Assembly (NCBI GenBank): GCA_023415305.1
Contig: JAEZKZ010000102.1
Span: 68,383-132,382, forward strand
Source: Bacillota bacterium
GTDB lineage: Bacteria > Bacillota > Clostridia > Acetivibrionales > DSM-1351
Direction: 5' to 3'
DNA: 64,000 nucleotides
A model generated the notes under the pieces. The model made no database searches. It saw only the letters and a list, made by a program, of their open reading frames with translations, and was not told where the DNA came from. Shown here in pieces: positions 8,656-16,288 of the stretch. The position numbers were made by a program, and so were the translations under genes. Each line of letters starts with the position of its first letter. The stretch's first letter is position 1.

Positions 8656-9381
8656 ATGGAATTCTATCAACAGATATCAAAGTATTATGATTATATCTTT
8701 CCTACAGGTGAAGAGCAGGTAAGGTTTCTGAAGGAAGTTGCGGGTAATCCTCCCAGAAGCGTACTGGATATAGCCTGCGGAACGGGGGGCTACTCCCTTG
8801 AGCTGGCTGCGCAAGGTTACAACGTAACGGCAGTTGATCTTGACGCTGGAATGCTTAAGCAGCTCGGTGACAAAATGGACATTTCAAAAGGGACCTTGGA
8901 ATATTTTCAATCAGATATGGTTAAAGTGAAGGAAAAACTTCAATCAAAATTCAATATGGCTTTCTGCATTGGTAATTCATTGGTGCATCTTGAAAATATG
9001 CAGCAGATAAAAGAGTTTTTGGTGAACACAAGAACAATGCTGGAGAATGACGGAAGTCTTATTCTGCAGATAATAAACTATGACAGAATAATACTAAGGG
9101 ATATTAATAGCCTTCCTACTGTAGAAAATAAAGATATTGGGCTTAGTTTTGAACGAAATTACGAATACAGCAAAGAAAACAAAAAAATAGCATTCAAAAC
9201 AAGACTTACAGTTGAGGGAAAGAGCTTGGACAACCAGGTGTTACTTTACCCGTTACGTCAGGATGAGCTTACTGAAGCTCTTAGTGATGTTGGATTTAAA
9301 AAACTGAAGCTTTTTGGAGATTTTAACGGTAGTGAATTCGACAAGTACAATTCTTTCATGCTGGTAGTATGGGCGAGATAA
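8656..9381 (+). CDS. Class I SAM-dependent methyltransferase
   Basis: A 241-residue small-molecule-type methyltransferase. Motif I is LDIACGTGGYSLELAAQG at residues 37-54. An acidic residue ends strand 2 (AVDLD), and FCIGNSLVHL matches the post-III region. No substrate domain is recognisable, so the target is unknown. ATG 8656 follows AGAGGAG by a few bases. Exact 20-bp repeats end at its ribosome site. It precedes the XRE regulator and corA on the same strand, but the gap of about 100 bases makes co-transcription uncertain. Confidence 0.85.
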   Translation: MEFYQQISKYYDYIFPTGEEQVRFLKEVAGNPPRSVLDIACGTGGYSLELAAQGYNVTAVDLDAGMLKQLGDKMDISKGTLEYFQSDMVKVKEKLQSKFNMAFCIGNSLVHLENMQQIKEFLVNTRTMLENDGSLILQIINYDRIILRDINSLPTVENKDIGLSFERNYEYSKENKKIAFKTRLTVEGKSLDNQVLLYPLRQDELTEALSDVGFKKLKLFGDFNGSEFDKYNSFMLVVWAR

Positions 9382-9487
9382 TAAGTCAGGCAAGAAAGGT
9401 AGCGCATTAACTTCTATCCTTTTTAGTAATTGAACCTGTAATAAGGCCTTATTTAAAACCAATCGGAAAAGGAGCATTAAGTGTTAT

Positions 9488-10216
9488 ATGAGCAGAATCG
9501 GACAAGAAATAAATAAACTGAGGTTACAAAAAGGCTTGTCACCCAAGCAGCTTGCAAAAGCCTTGGGAGTTTCAGAGAATTTTGTGTTGGACATTGAATC
9601 CGGTAAAAAAATTATTAGTGACGATATGATAGGAAGAGTCTCAAAGGCTCTCGATTTTGAACTTGGACCTATAGGCTTATTTGCTTCTGAGGATAAGCAG
9701 GGAGATAAATATGCAGGGGCCGAAAGAGCTGCCGTTCCCGCTGCCGTAACCTCTAGCGTAAAGCAGCAAGCCGGTGCTGCCCAGAACAAGGTGAATCTTA
9801 ACCAGCCGGTACAGGAGGTTTGGGATGATGCCTTTGGCAATATTCTAAAAACCGTACCTGTATATGATTATAGGATGGACAGGCTGATTGAGAAGAAGCT
9901 TCTACCTATTGAAAAGAACAAGGTGGAAGGCTTTCAAAAGGAGAAAGTGTTCTATCTGAATATTGAGGACACTGATATGACTGGCTTCAGAATTGCTAAG
10001 GGAGACAGGGCTCTTTCAATATTAACTGGTGAAATTGATGCTGACGGAATTTACTTTATTGAATATAATGGAAGCAGGGCAGTCAGACAGGTCAAAAAGC
10101 TTCAAGCAGATAAGCTGCTGCTTGTAAGCAATAAAGGTACACTGATTACTGAGACAATAAGTACGAAAAGTATAAAAGTCATTGCCCGACTTGTCAAGCT
10201 TGAAATATCACTTTAA
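9488..10216 (+). CDS. XRE-type regulator with an inactive S24/LexA-like C-terminal domain
   Basis: A 242-residue protein. Residues 4-60 form an HTH_3 domain (LRLQKGLSPKQLAKALGVSENFV). A linker rich in Ala and Gln follows. Residues about 130-225 resemble the S24/LexA self-cleavage fold, with the order DxDMTGFRIAKGDRAL, GIYFIEYNG and VRQVKKL. The serine nucleophile expected in the DSM position is replaced (TDMTG), so autocleavage is unlikely, although a ligand-sensing role is possible. The ribosome site AGGAG lies 13 bases before ATG 9488, rather far. corA begins 16 bases after its stop, so the two are probably co-transcribed. Confidence 0.75.
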   Translation: MSRIGQEINKLRLQKGLSPKQLAKALGVSENFVLDIESGKKIISDDMIGRVSKALDFELGPIGLFASEDKQGDKYAGAERAAVPAAVTSSVKQQAGAAQNKVNLNQPVQEVWDDAFGNILKTVPVYDYRMDRLIEKKLLPIEKNKVEGFQKEKVFYLNIEDTDMTGFRIAKGDRALSILTGEIDADGIYFIEYNGSRAVRQVKKLQADKLLLVSNKGTLITETISTKSIKVIARLVKLEISL

Positions 10217-10231
10217 GCATAAGGAGTACAT

Positions 10232-11296
10232 ATGCAAAAGCTTGTTAAATCCCGCTCTAAAACTATAGGAATGCCACCTGGGACTCTCGTCCATATAGGA
10301 GAGAAAAAACGTGAGACCACGTTAATGACCTTAATTGGCTACGACGAGGAAAACTTTGAGCAAAAGAAGCTTGGCATAAAAGGACTTGAGGCACTTAAGA
10401 TCAAGGAGACGGGTACTACATGGCTAAATGTTGAGGGCCTGAGTGACATAAATGTTCTGGAAACAGTAGGGACAGTGTTCAGCCTGCATCCCCTTATATT
10501 GGAGGATATTTTAAATACAGACCAGAGACCCAAAATTGATGTAAATGAAGAATATATATATATTTCTGCTAAAGTGTTGCTCTACGACAAAGAGTTAGGG
10601 GAATTGGATATTGAACAGGTAAGTTTTATTTTGGGAAAAAAGTATGTTATAACTATAACGGAGAGAGATACCGATGTCTTTGAGCCTATTATAAAAAGAC
10701 TACAGCAGGGGATGAGCCGCTTCAGAAAGCTGGGTGCCGATTACCTTGCCTACAGCCTGCTGGATGTTGTTGTGGACAATTATTTTACAGTACTCGAAAG
10801 CTTTGGAGAAAAGGTAGAGCTAGTTGAAGACGAGATGATGGTCAGAAACAACAGACAAACACTGAGAACAATTCACGAACTGAAAAGACAGATGCTATTG
10901 CTGCATAAGGCAGTTTGGCCTCTCAGGGAAGTACTTTCCTTCCTTGAACGGGGTGAAAGTCTTATGGTACACGAAACAACAGACATATATATAAGGGACC
11001 TTTATGATCATGTTATACAGGTAATGGATACTACAGAAACACTTAGAGATATTCTATCAAGTATGCTGGAGGTATACCTTTCCAGCAGCAGTAATAAAAT
11101 GAATGAAATTATGAAGGTACTTACCATTATTTCTACGGTGTTCATGCCTTTGTCCTTTATTGTAGGTGTTTACGGAATGAATTTAAGAAATATGCCCGAA
11201 CTGGATTGGCCCTTAATGTACCCGGTCTTGTGGCTGATTATGATTTGCATATCTGTTTCAATGCTTATATATTTTAAAAAGAAAAGATGGTGGTAA
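10232..11296 (+). CDS. corA: CorA-family magnesium/divalent metal channel
   Basis: A 354-residue protein. It has a long cytoplasmic N-terminal domain and two C-terminal membrane segments. The signature YGMNLRNMPELDWP joins the two, carrying the GMN selectivity motif. It ends in a basic KKKRWW tail, as is common. CorA pentamers carry Mg2+, and some carry Co2+ or Ni2+, inward. It is preceded by a good ribosome site (AAGGAG) and by an XRE regulator 15 bases away. Its terminator falls inside the 3' end of the converging gerAB gene. Confidence 0.93.
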   Translation: MQKLVKSRSKTIGMPPGTLVHIGEKKRETTLMTLIGYDEENFEQKKLGIKGLEALKIKETGTTWLNVEGLSDINVLETVGTVFSLHPLILEDILNTDQRPKIDVNEEYIYISAKVLLYDKELGELDIEQVSFILGKKYVITITERDTDVFEPIIKRLQQGMSRFRKLGADYLAYSLLDVVVDNYFTVLESFGEKVELVEDEMMVRNNRQTLRTIHELKRQMLLLHKAVWPLREVLSFLERGESLMVHETTDIYIRDLYDHVIQVMDTTETLRDILSSMLEVYLSSSSNKMNEIMKVLTIISTVFMPLSFIVGVYGMNLRNMPELDWPLMYPVLWLIMICISVSMLIYFKKKRWW

Positions 11297-11298
11297 TA

Positions 11299-12414
11299 TT
11301 AAGACTGGCTTGATACCAGCTTTTTATTTTTCAAGCCGACTTTGATTTTTGCAACAATTAAAGTGACAATCGGGATAATAACCTGAAAGGGTAACGCGTA
11401 ATATTGATATATATTAATAGCCCAATCAAACATTTCAGATAAGCTTGAATAAAGCATGCATGACAGGTTCATCATCAGAAAACCGATTGGTGCTGAAACA
11501 GGCCTGTAATTATCAATATTCAGTATTTTTGAGAATCCTTTTACAGCGGCATAAAGACAGGTGCTTATTTTTACGAAACCTCCCAGTATAAAAGTAATTG
11601 CAACTACCACCTCAAATCTTTGAACTATTTCACCGATATTTATAGTTCTTACCGCAACATATGAAGGAAAATACAGGTCGATGGAGTACTCAACTCCTAA
11701 AACAGCAATATTCCTGACAGTAATTAACAGCATAAAAATGCATCCGATAAGGGTACCGATAAGCATAACCCTGAAACATTTTTTTATGTCCTTCAAAGAA
11801 TCAAAAATCATTGTAAAAATTATCGATTCAGCAAAAGGGAAGGCAAATACTGTGAAGGTACCCGGCAGAATAGTTTTTATGCCATTATAAAGAACTGGTC
11901 TTAGATTAATCATATCGGCATTTATAGCAGACAGGGCAACAGTAATTGCTATATTTATGGCAACCAGCGGAAATACAAATGAAGACCAGCGGCCCATAAC
12001 TTCAATACCTGCCTTAACAATCCAAATACATAATAAACCTATAAAAACTGCTATAACAGGTTGCGGAGTTTCGGGAAAGGATATGGTCGATACAAATTCG
12101 GAAAAGTTTCTTATTACAAGTGCTCCAAGATGAAAGGCATACCAGCAATAAAGCAGGCAAAATATTTTTCCTGCGATCTTTCCATAGGTATCAATAAAAA
12201 TTTCGAACAGATTCTTCCCCGGATGCAGTTTAAGCAGAAATGAATAAATAAGGATTATGGGTATTGATATAGCCATAGCCATAAGAATTACAATCCATAT
12301 ATCCTGCCGGGTTTCATCACCAATACTCATTACCATGAAGCTGCCGGTTATAAACATGGCAATCATGTATATACCCTGTCTGTCCGAAATTATTTCTATA
12401 TCCACAGTACTCAT
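11299..12414 (-). CDS. Spore germinant receptor subunit B (GerAB-type permease)
   Basis: A 371-residue integral membrane protein of the APC-superfamily GerAB/YndE group, with about ten hydrophobic segments. The N-terminus (ISDRQGIYMIAMFITGSF) is typical. GerAB subunits form the germinant-binding transmembrane part of the receptor in the spore inner membrane. It is the last gene of the gerAA-gerAC-small ORF-gerAB order. The ATG at 12414 directly abuts AAGG. A GTG three codons in (12405) would have better spacing, so the first three residues are uncertain. It ends two bases from corA on the opposite strand. Confidence 0.92.
   Translation of the reverse strand: MSTVDIEIISDRQGIYMIAMFITGSFMVMSIGDETRQDIWIVILMAMAISIPIILIYSFLLKLHPGKNLFEIFIDTYGKIAGKIFCLLYCWYAFHLGALVIRNFSEFVSTISFPETPQPVIAVFIGLLCIWIVKAGIEVMGRWSSFVFPLVAINIAITVALSAINADMINLRPVLYNGIKTILPGTFTVFAFPFAESIIFTMIFDSLKDIKKCFRVMLIGTLIGCIFMLLITVRNIAVLGVEYSIDLYFPSYVAVRTINIGEIVQRFEVVVAITFILGGFVKISTCLYAAVKGFSKILNIDNYRPVSAPIGFLMMNLSCMLYSSLSEMFDWAINIYQYYALPFQVIIPIVTLIVAKIKVGLKNKKLVSSQS
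11305..11332 (+). terminator. corA terminator inside the gerAB 3' end
   Basis: CTGG, a 7-base loop and CCAG are followed by CTTTTTATTTTTC. The hairpin overlaps the last codons of the opposing gerAB gene. The stem is short, so efficiency is uncertain. Confidence 0.55.
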
Positions 12415-12436
12415 CCTTTGTTTTGAATTTATTTAA

Positions 12437-12655
12437 TTATTGTTTCCAAATCAGTGATACTAATTTAGTAATGCCAGCCGAAGGATTAGGTAAATTTACT
12501 CCCAGCTCATATAATAGATATAATGTATATGATATTGCAAACATAACCAGGTACACCCAAAATTCCTTCAGTTTCTTCTGGTGATAAAGAGGAGTGAGAT
12601 CTAGAAAAACGTATAATGCATATATTGTCGAACATATTAATATCATAATTGACAT
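12437..12655 (-). CDS. Small membrane protein in the germination operon, 72 aa
   Basis: A 72-residue protein with two hydrophobic segments (about residues 2-18 and 30-50), separated by a short basic stretch (YHQKKLKEF). It begins three bases after the gerAC stop and ends 22 bases before gerAB, so it is surely part of that operon. I do not recognise a family by sequence. Other Ger operons carry a small fourth membrane subunit (GerD/GerXD-like), and this may be an analogue. Confidence 0.7.
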   Translation of the reverse strand: MSIMILICSTIYALYVFLDLTPLYHQKKLKEFWVYLVMFAISYTLYLLYELGVNLPNPSAGITKLVSLIWKQ

Positions 12656-12658
12656 AGT

Positions 12659-13801
12659 TCACACTCTCTTTTTAACTGTTTTGGAGTTCAGGCCACTGCC
12701 TGTGAGGATAATATTAACATTGATTTCCGGTTCGATTTGTGAAAACAGGTCAACCTTCTTGTCTTGTGAAGCACGCCATACAGAAGGGAGATATGCCTTT
12801 ACGTATTTTCCAAAGCCAAAAATATCCGAACCAAAGTCCCTCTTAACCTTTTTGATAAGTTCTTCTGTTTTATTCCGCAGATCATCCTCTGCTTGTTTTT
12901 CCAATTTATAGAATTTACTATCGGCGAGGAGATCCTTAGTGGTTTCCAGTTCTGCTACACTGCCTTCTATCTTGATATCTATTTTCATTTTAAGTCTATT
13001 CTTATTTATTTCCGGTCTAATCTTGGTTTTGGCTTTTTGAATTTCAAGCGTTACATCAGAATCCTCCATTTTAAAGGTCATTATACCCTTTCTGACCTTA
13101 TCGGTAATAAATAAAAACTTGTTCGTTTCCTCAGGATTAAGATAGCCAATCAGCTTGTCTTCTTTAAATACAGCGGCTCCATATAATTCAGCTGTCCGCT
13201 TTTTTTCATTTTCAGTCAGGCGGATTGCGGGAAGGCAGGGAGAAATTCCTTCCTCTTCAAGTATATTTATCAATTGATATGCCTGAATGGAGGGGCTGTT
13301 TAAATCCCTATTCCTGGTACCTAGCATTTTCTCAATATTGTTTGCGCTGGTCTGAGATAGGAGCATTTGTTGTTCCAATATCTCTTTTGCAGTTTTTTCC
13401 CGAGAAATTATTACATACATTTCTTCACGTACTTCAGCATCTCTGGAAATAAAATCAAGGGCGTCAGCCAGTCCTTCTTTTGCAACTTCCTGACCAACCA
13501 CAACAATATTGGCATGTGCCCAATACAATCTATAGCCTGTCAGATTTATGACTTTTCGTATGGCTTCAAATAATGTTTTTCCTTGTGTCTCAATATTTTT
13601 TCCAGTCTGCTTTGCATCTATTCCCGTTGTCTCAAAATCTATTACTTCAACTGTAACAAGGTATTCTCCCGAGGGGGTTTTGTCTATTGAGAAGCCTGAT
13701 ACCAGCGACTTTTTTTCAAGATCCGAATAATTCCAGCAGCTGCAGGTAAACATTAGGCTGGAGAGTATAATTACTGCAAGTAATATTTTGTGTAGCTTCA
13801 T
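12659..13801 (-). CDS. Spore germinant receptor lipoprotein (GerAC/Ger(x)C)
   Basis: A 380-residue lipoprotein. A hydrophobic signal (residues 5-19) leads to Cys20-Ser-Cys22-Trp. Cys22 followed by Trp-Asn is the usual Ger(x)C lipid site, although Cys20 could serve instead. The rest matches the C-subunit fold, with FSIDKTPSGEYLVTVEVID near the start and the VVGQEVAKEGLADALDFISRD region (split here only for naming). It would sit on the outer face of the spore inner membrane with GerAA and GerAB. Its start overlaps the gerAA stop by four bases, indicating translational coupling. Confidence 0.92.
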   Translation of the reverse strand: MKLHKILLAVIILSSLMFTCSCWNYSDLEKKSLVSGFSIDKTPSGEYLVTVEVIDFETTGIDAKQTGKNIETQGKTLFEAIRKVINLTGYRLYWAHANIVVVGQEVAKEGLADALDFISRDAEVREEMYVIISREKTAKEILEQQMLLSQTSANNIEKMLGTRNRDLNSPSIQAYQLINILEEEGISPCLPAIRLTENEKKRTAELYGAAVFKEDKLIGYLNPEETNKFLFITDKVRKGIMTFKMEDSDVTLEIQKAKTKIRPEINKNRLKMKIDIKIEGSVAELETTKDLLADSKFYKLEKQAEDDLRNKTEELIKKVKRDFGSDIFGFGKYVKAYLPSVWRASQDKKVDLFSQIEPEINVNIILTGSGLNSKTVKKRV

Positions 13802-15351
13802 TTCCTTGTACCTCTGCTATTCATCCGTATCCGGTTATTTGAGGTCATGAATTTCGGACGGTATTTCATATATGGCCAGGGTGCCCTAATGGCTGTGTCC
13901 ATCAAGTCAGCTTTTGTTATATTTATCAAGCCCAGCATATAAGGAACCCCAAAGGAACGTAACTCCAGTAAGTGTATCACTAGACCTATCATGCCGAACA
14001 TATATCCATACAAGCCTATAATTGATGAAAAGAACAGCAGTATTAGTCTTATTGTAATAAGTACCCCGTTAAGCTTTGGAATGCCCAGACTGGTTATTGC
14101 AGTCAGCGCCACGATTATTACTACTGGAGAGCTCACAAATCTAGCTTCAACTGCTGCCTGGCCCAATACCAGGGCCCCCACGATACTCAGTGCCTGACCT
14201 ATATTGGATGGCATCCTTGTTCCGGCCTCCCTGAGAATTTCAAAGGTAAGCAAAAGCAACAGGATTTCGATGACTGTAGGGAATGGCACACTTTGTCTCG
14301 CTGCAGAGATACTTCTGATCAGTGGCGTAGGCAGCATTTCCTGATGAAAGGTGGTCAATGAAGTATAAACAGCCGGCAGACTGATTGATAAAAGGAAGCT
14401 AAGAAACCGGATGAGCCTATTCACCGATGAAAAATAGAAATTAATATAGTAATCCTCGTTTGATTGAAAAGATTCAATAAAAACATGGGGAACAGTAATG
14501 GCTATAGGAGAACCTTCCATAAGCAATGCTATACGCCCCTCTAATAGGCGTGCTGCAACAACATCGGGCCTTTCTGTGCTTCCGATAGTCTTAAAGGGTG
14601 ATAGCGGTGCATCCTTTATTAATTCGGTTATTGTCCCTGTAGCGAGAATGCCGTCAATATCTATTGTATCCAGCCTCTTGTTCAATTCAGTCAATATTTG
14701 CCCATTTACAATTCCGTCAATATAGGTTATACAAACTTTGGTAGCAGATTGAACCCCCAATTTTCTAAATTTGAATTTTAAATTATTGGTTGCCAGTCTT
14801 CTTCGTATCATAGAAAGGTTTTCCAGCAGTGATTCAGTAAAGCCCTCTCTTGGCCCCCTTATGTTTTTTTCACTGTCAGGCTCCTCAATAGCCCTGCTTT
14901 TCCAGCCCTTTGAACTGACTATAATAGCTTCTGAAAAGCCTTCCATAAGCAGTACGGTATCACCAACCACTATCGCTTGTGCCAGTTCGGCAGAATCGGA
15001 GCTTTTTTTTAGATTATTGGACTCCAGTACATGATTGAAAATATTACAGAATATATCCTTGGAATTATCAAGGGATGTGCTAACCATAACAGGCTTTATT
15101 ATATACTCATTGACAATTTCAGTTTTTATCATCCCATCAATGAATAGGGCACACAGCTTTATATTACTGTTTTGATTGTTTTCAAAGTACCTTATCAAAA
15201 AGGTTTCGTCATTGTTGAACAGGTCTTTAAAAAGAGCAATATTTTCTTCAAGTGTTTTAAAAAGTGTCTGAACAGCAGCAGTAGCATTGCTATCAGTACT
15301 GTCAAAGGAATTGCAGCTGGTGACTTTTTTTTGCTTCTTTATTTTAAACAT
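13798..15351 (-). CDS. Spore germinant receptor subunit A (GerAA)
   Basis: A 517-residue GerA-family protein. It has a large N-terminal hydrophilic domain (to about residue 290) and four to five C-terminal membrane segments, with PLIRSISAARQSVPFPTV and GVPYMLGL-type conserved stretches. It is the first gene of a four-gene receptor operon. The start at 15351 has AGGTG seven bases upstream; an ATG eleven codons earlier lacks a ribosome site. Expression is expected in the forespore under SigG, but I could not find a clean SigG promoter. Confidence 0.93.
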   Translation of the reverse strand: MFKIKKQKKVTSCNSFDSTDSNATAAVQTLFKTLEENIALFKDLFNNDETFLIRYFENNQNSNIKLCALFIDGMIKTEIVNEYIIKPVMVSTSLDNSKDIFCNIFNHVLESNNLKKSSDSAELAQAIVVGDTVLLMEGFSEAIIVSSKGWKSRAIEEPDSEKNIRGPREGFTESLLENLSMIRRRLATNNLKFKFRKLGVQSATKVCITYIDGIVNGQILTELNKRLDTIDIDGILATGTITELIKDAPLSPFKTIGSTERPDVVAARLLEGRIALLMEGSPIAITVPHVFIESFQSNEDYYINFYFSSVNRLIRFLSFLLSISLPAVYTSLTTFHQEMLPTPLIRSISAARQSVPFPTVIEILLLLLTFEILREAGTRMPSNIGQALSIVGALVLGQAAVEARFVSSPVVIIVALTAITSLGIPKLNGVLITIRLILLFFSSIIGLYGYMFGMIGLVIHLLELRSFGVPYMLGLINITKADLMDTAIRAPWPYMKYRPKFMTSNNRIRMNSRGTRK

Positions 15352-15610
15352 ATATAAACACCTTTTTATGCAGAGGTTTATCAACGTATAGCAGTTATTA
15401 TTTGCATTATTTTATATAAAATACGGCTTCCTTACAAAATTGTAATTTAAGAATTCACGCAGTTGTAAGCTTTCCTTCGTATAATTTGATGTATGCAGAA
15501 GCTAAGTTATGCTTCAATACACATGTTAACAAACGGTCTGGATAAATTCCGGTTTAATAATTTCAGGCACAGTGCCAATTAAGTTATGAAAAACGAATGG
15601 AGGAACAAGG

Positions 15611-16288
15611 ATGGAAGTTTTAAGAATTGAAAATCTAACAAAGAAATATGGTAAGGGCCAAAATGAAGTTGTAGCTGTGGACAATATTAGCTTTTCAGTT
15701 AATAAGGGTGAATTTGTAGCAATCGTCGGTCCCAGCGGCTCGGGTAAAAGTACTCTGCTGCATTTGCTGGGCGGTGTTGATAAACCTACCTCCGGTAAGG
15801 TTTATATAGATGATACCGATATTTACGGCCTTAAGGAAAAGGAGTTATCTGTTTTAAGAAGAAGAAAGGTCGGTTTTGTGTTTCAGGCCTATAATTTGAT
15901 TCCGGTATTATCGGCAGAGGAAAATATTCTAATGCCCCTTCTGCTTGATAACAGGAAGGAAGATAAGCAGTACATTGATGAACTTCTCACCATATTAAAT
16001 CTGAAGGATAGAAGAAGACACCTGCCTTCGGAACTTTCCGGCGGTCAGCAGCAGCGTGTTTCCATAGGAAGGGCCCTTGCAAACAAACCCTCTATAATAC
16101 TGGCGGACGAACCTACCGGAAATCTCGATACAAAAAACTCCAGAGAAGTCCTGGAACTGCTGAAATACTCCGCCAAAAAATATAATCAAACCCTGATACT
16201 CATTTCACACGATATGAATATTGCCGGTATGGCAGACCGGATAATCAGTATTGTAGACGGAAGAATTTCTTCTGATAAGGAGGTCTGA
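15611..16288 (+). CDS. ABC exporter ATPase (MacB/LolD type)
   Basis: A 225-residue ATPase. Walker A is GPSGSGKST, the Q-loop is VFQAYNLIPVLSAEENI, the signature is LSGGQQQRVSIGRAL, and Walker B is ILADEPTGNLD. The TGNLD ending is typical of the MacB/LolD/FtsE group that works with FtsX-fold permeases. The permease begins at the stop codon of this gene. ATG 15611 follows GGAGG by seven bases. With the response regulator and kinase downstream, it forms a likely antimicrobial-peptide or envelope-stress module. Confidence 0.93.
   Translation: MEVLRIENLTKKYGKGQNEVVAVDNISFSVNKGEFVAIVGPSGSGKSTLLHLLGGVDKPTSGKVYIDDTDIYGLKEKELSVLRRRKVGFVFQAYNLIPVLSAEENILMPLLLDNRKEDKQYIDELLTILNLKDRRRHLPSELSGGQQQRVSIGRALANKPSIILADEPTGNLDTKNSREVLELLKYSAKKYNQTLILISHDMNIAGMADRIISIVDGRISSDKEV

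Noticed and set aside
9488..10216. Prophage repressor
   Set aside because: The fold is CI-like, but no phage genes or attachment sites lie nearby.
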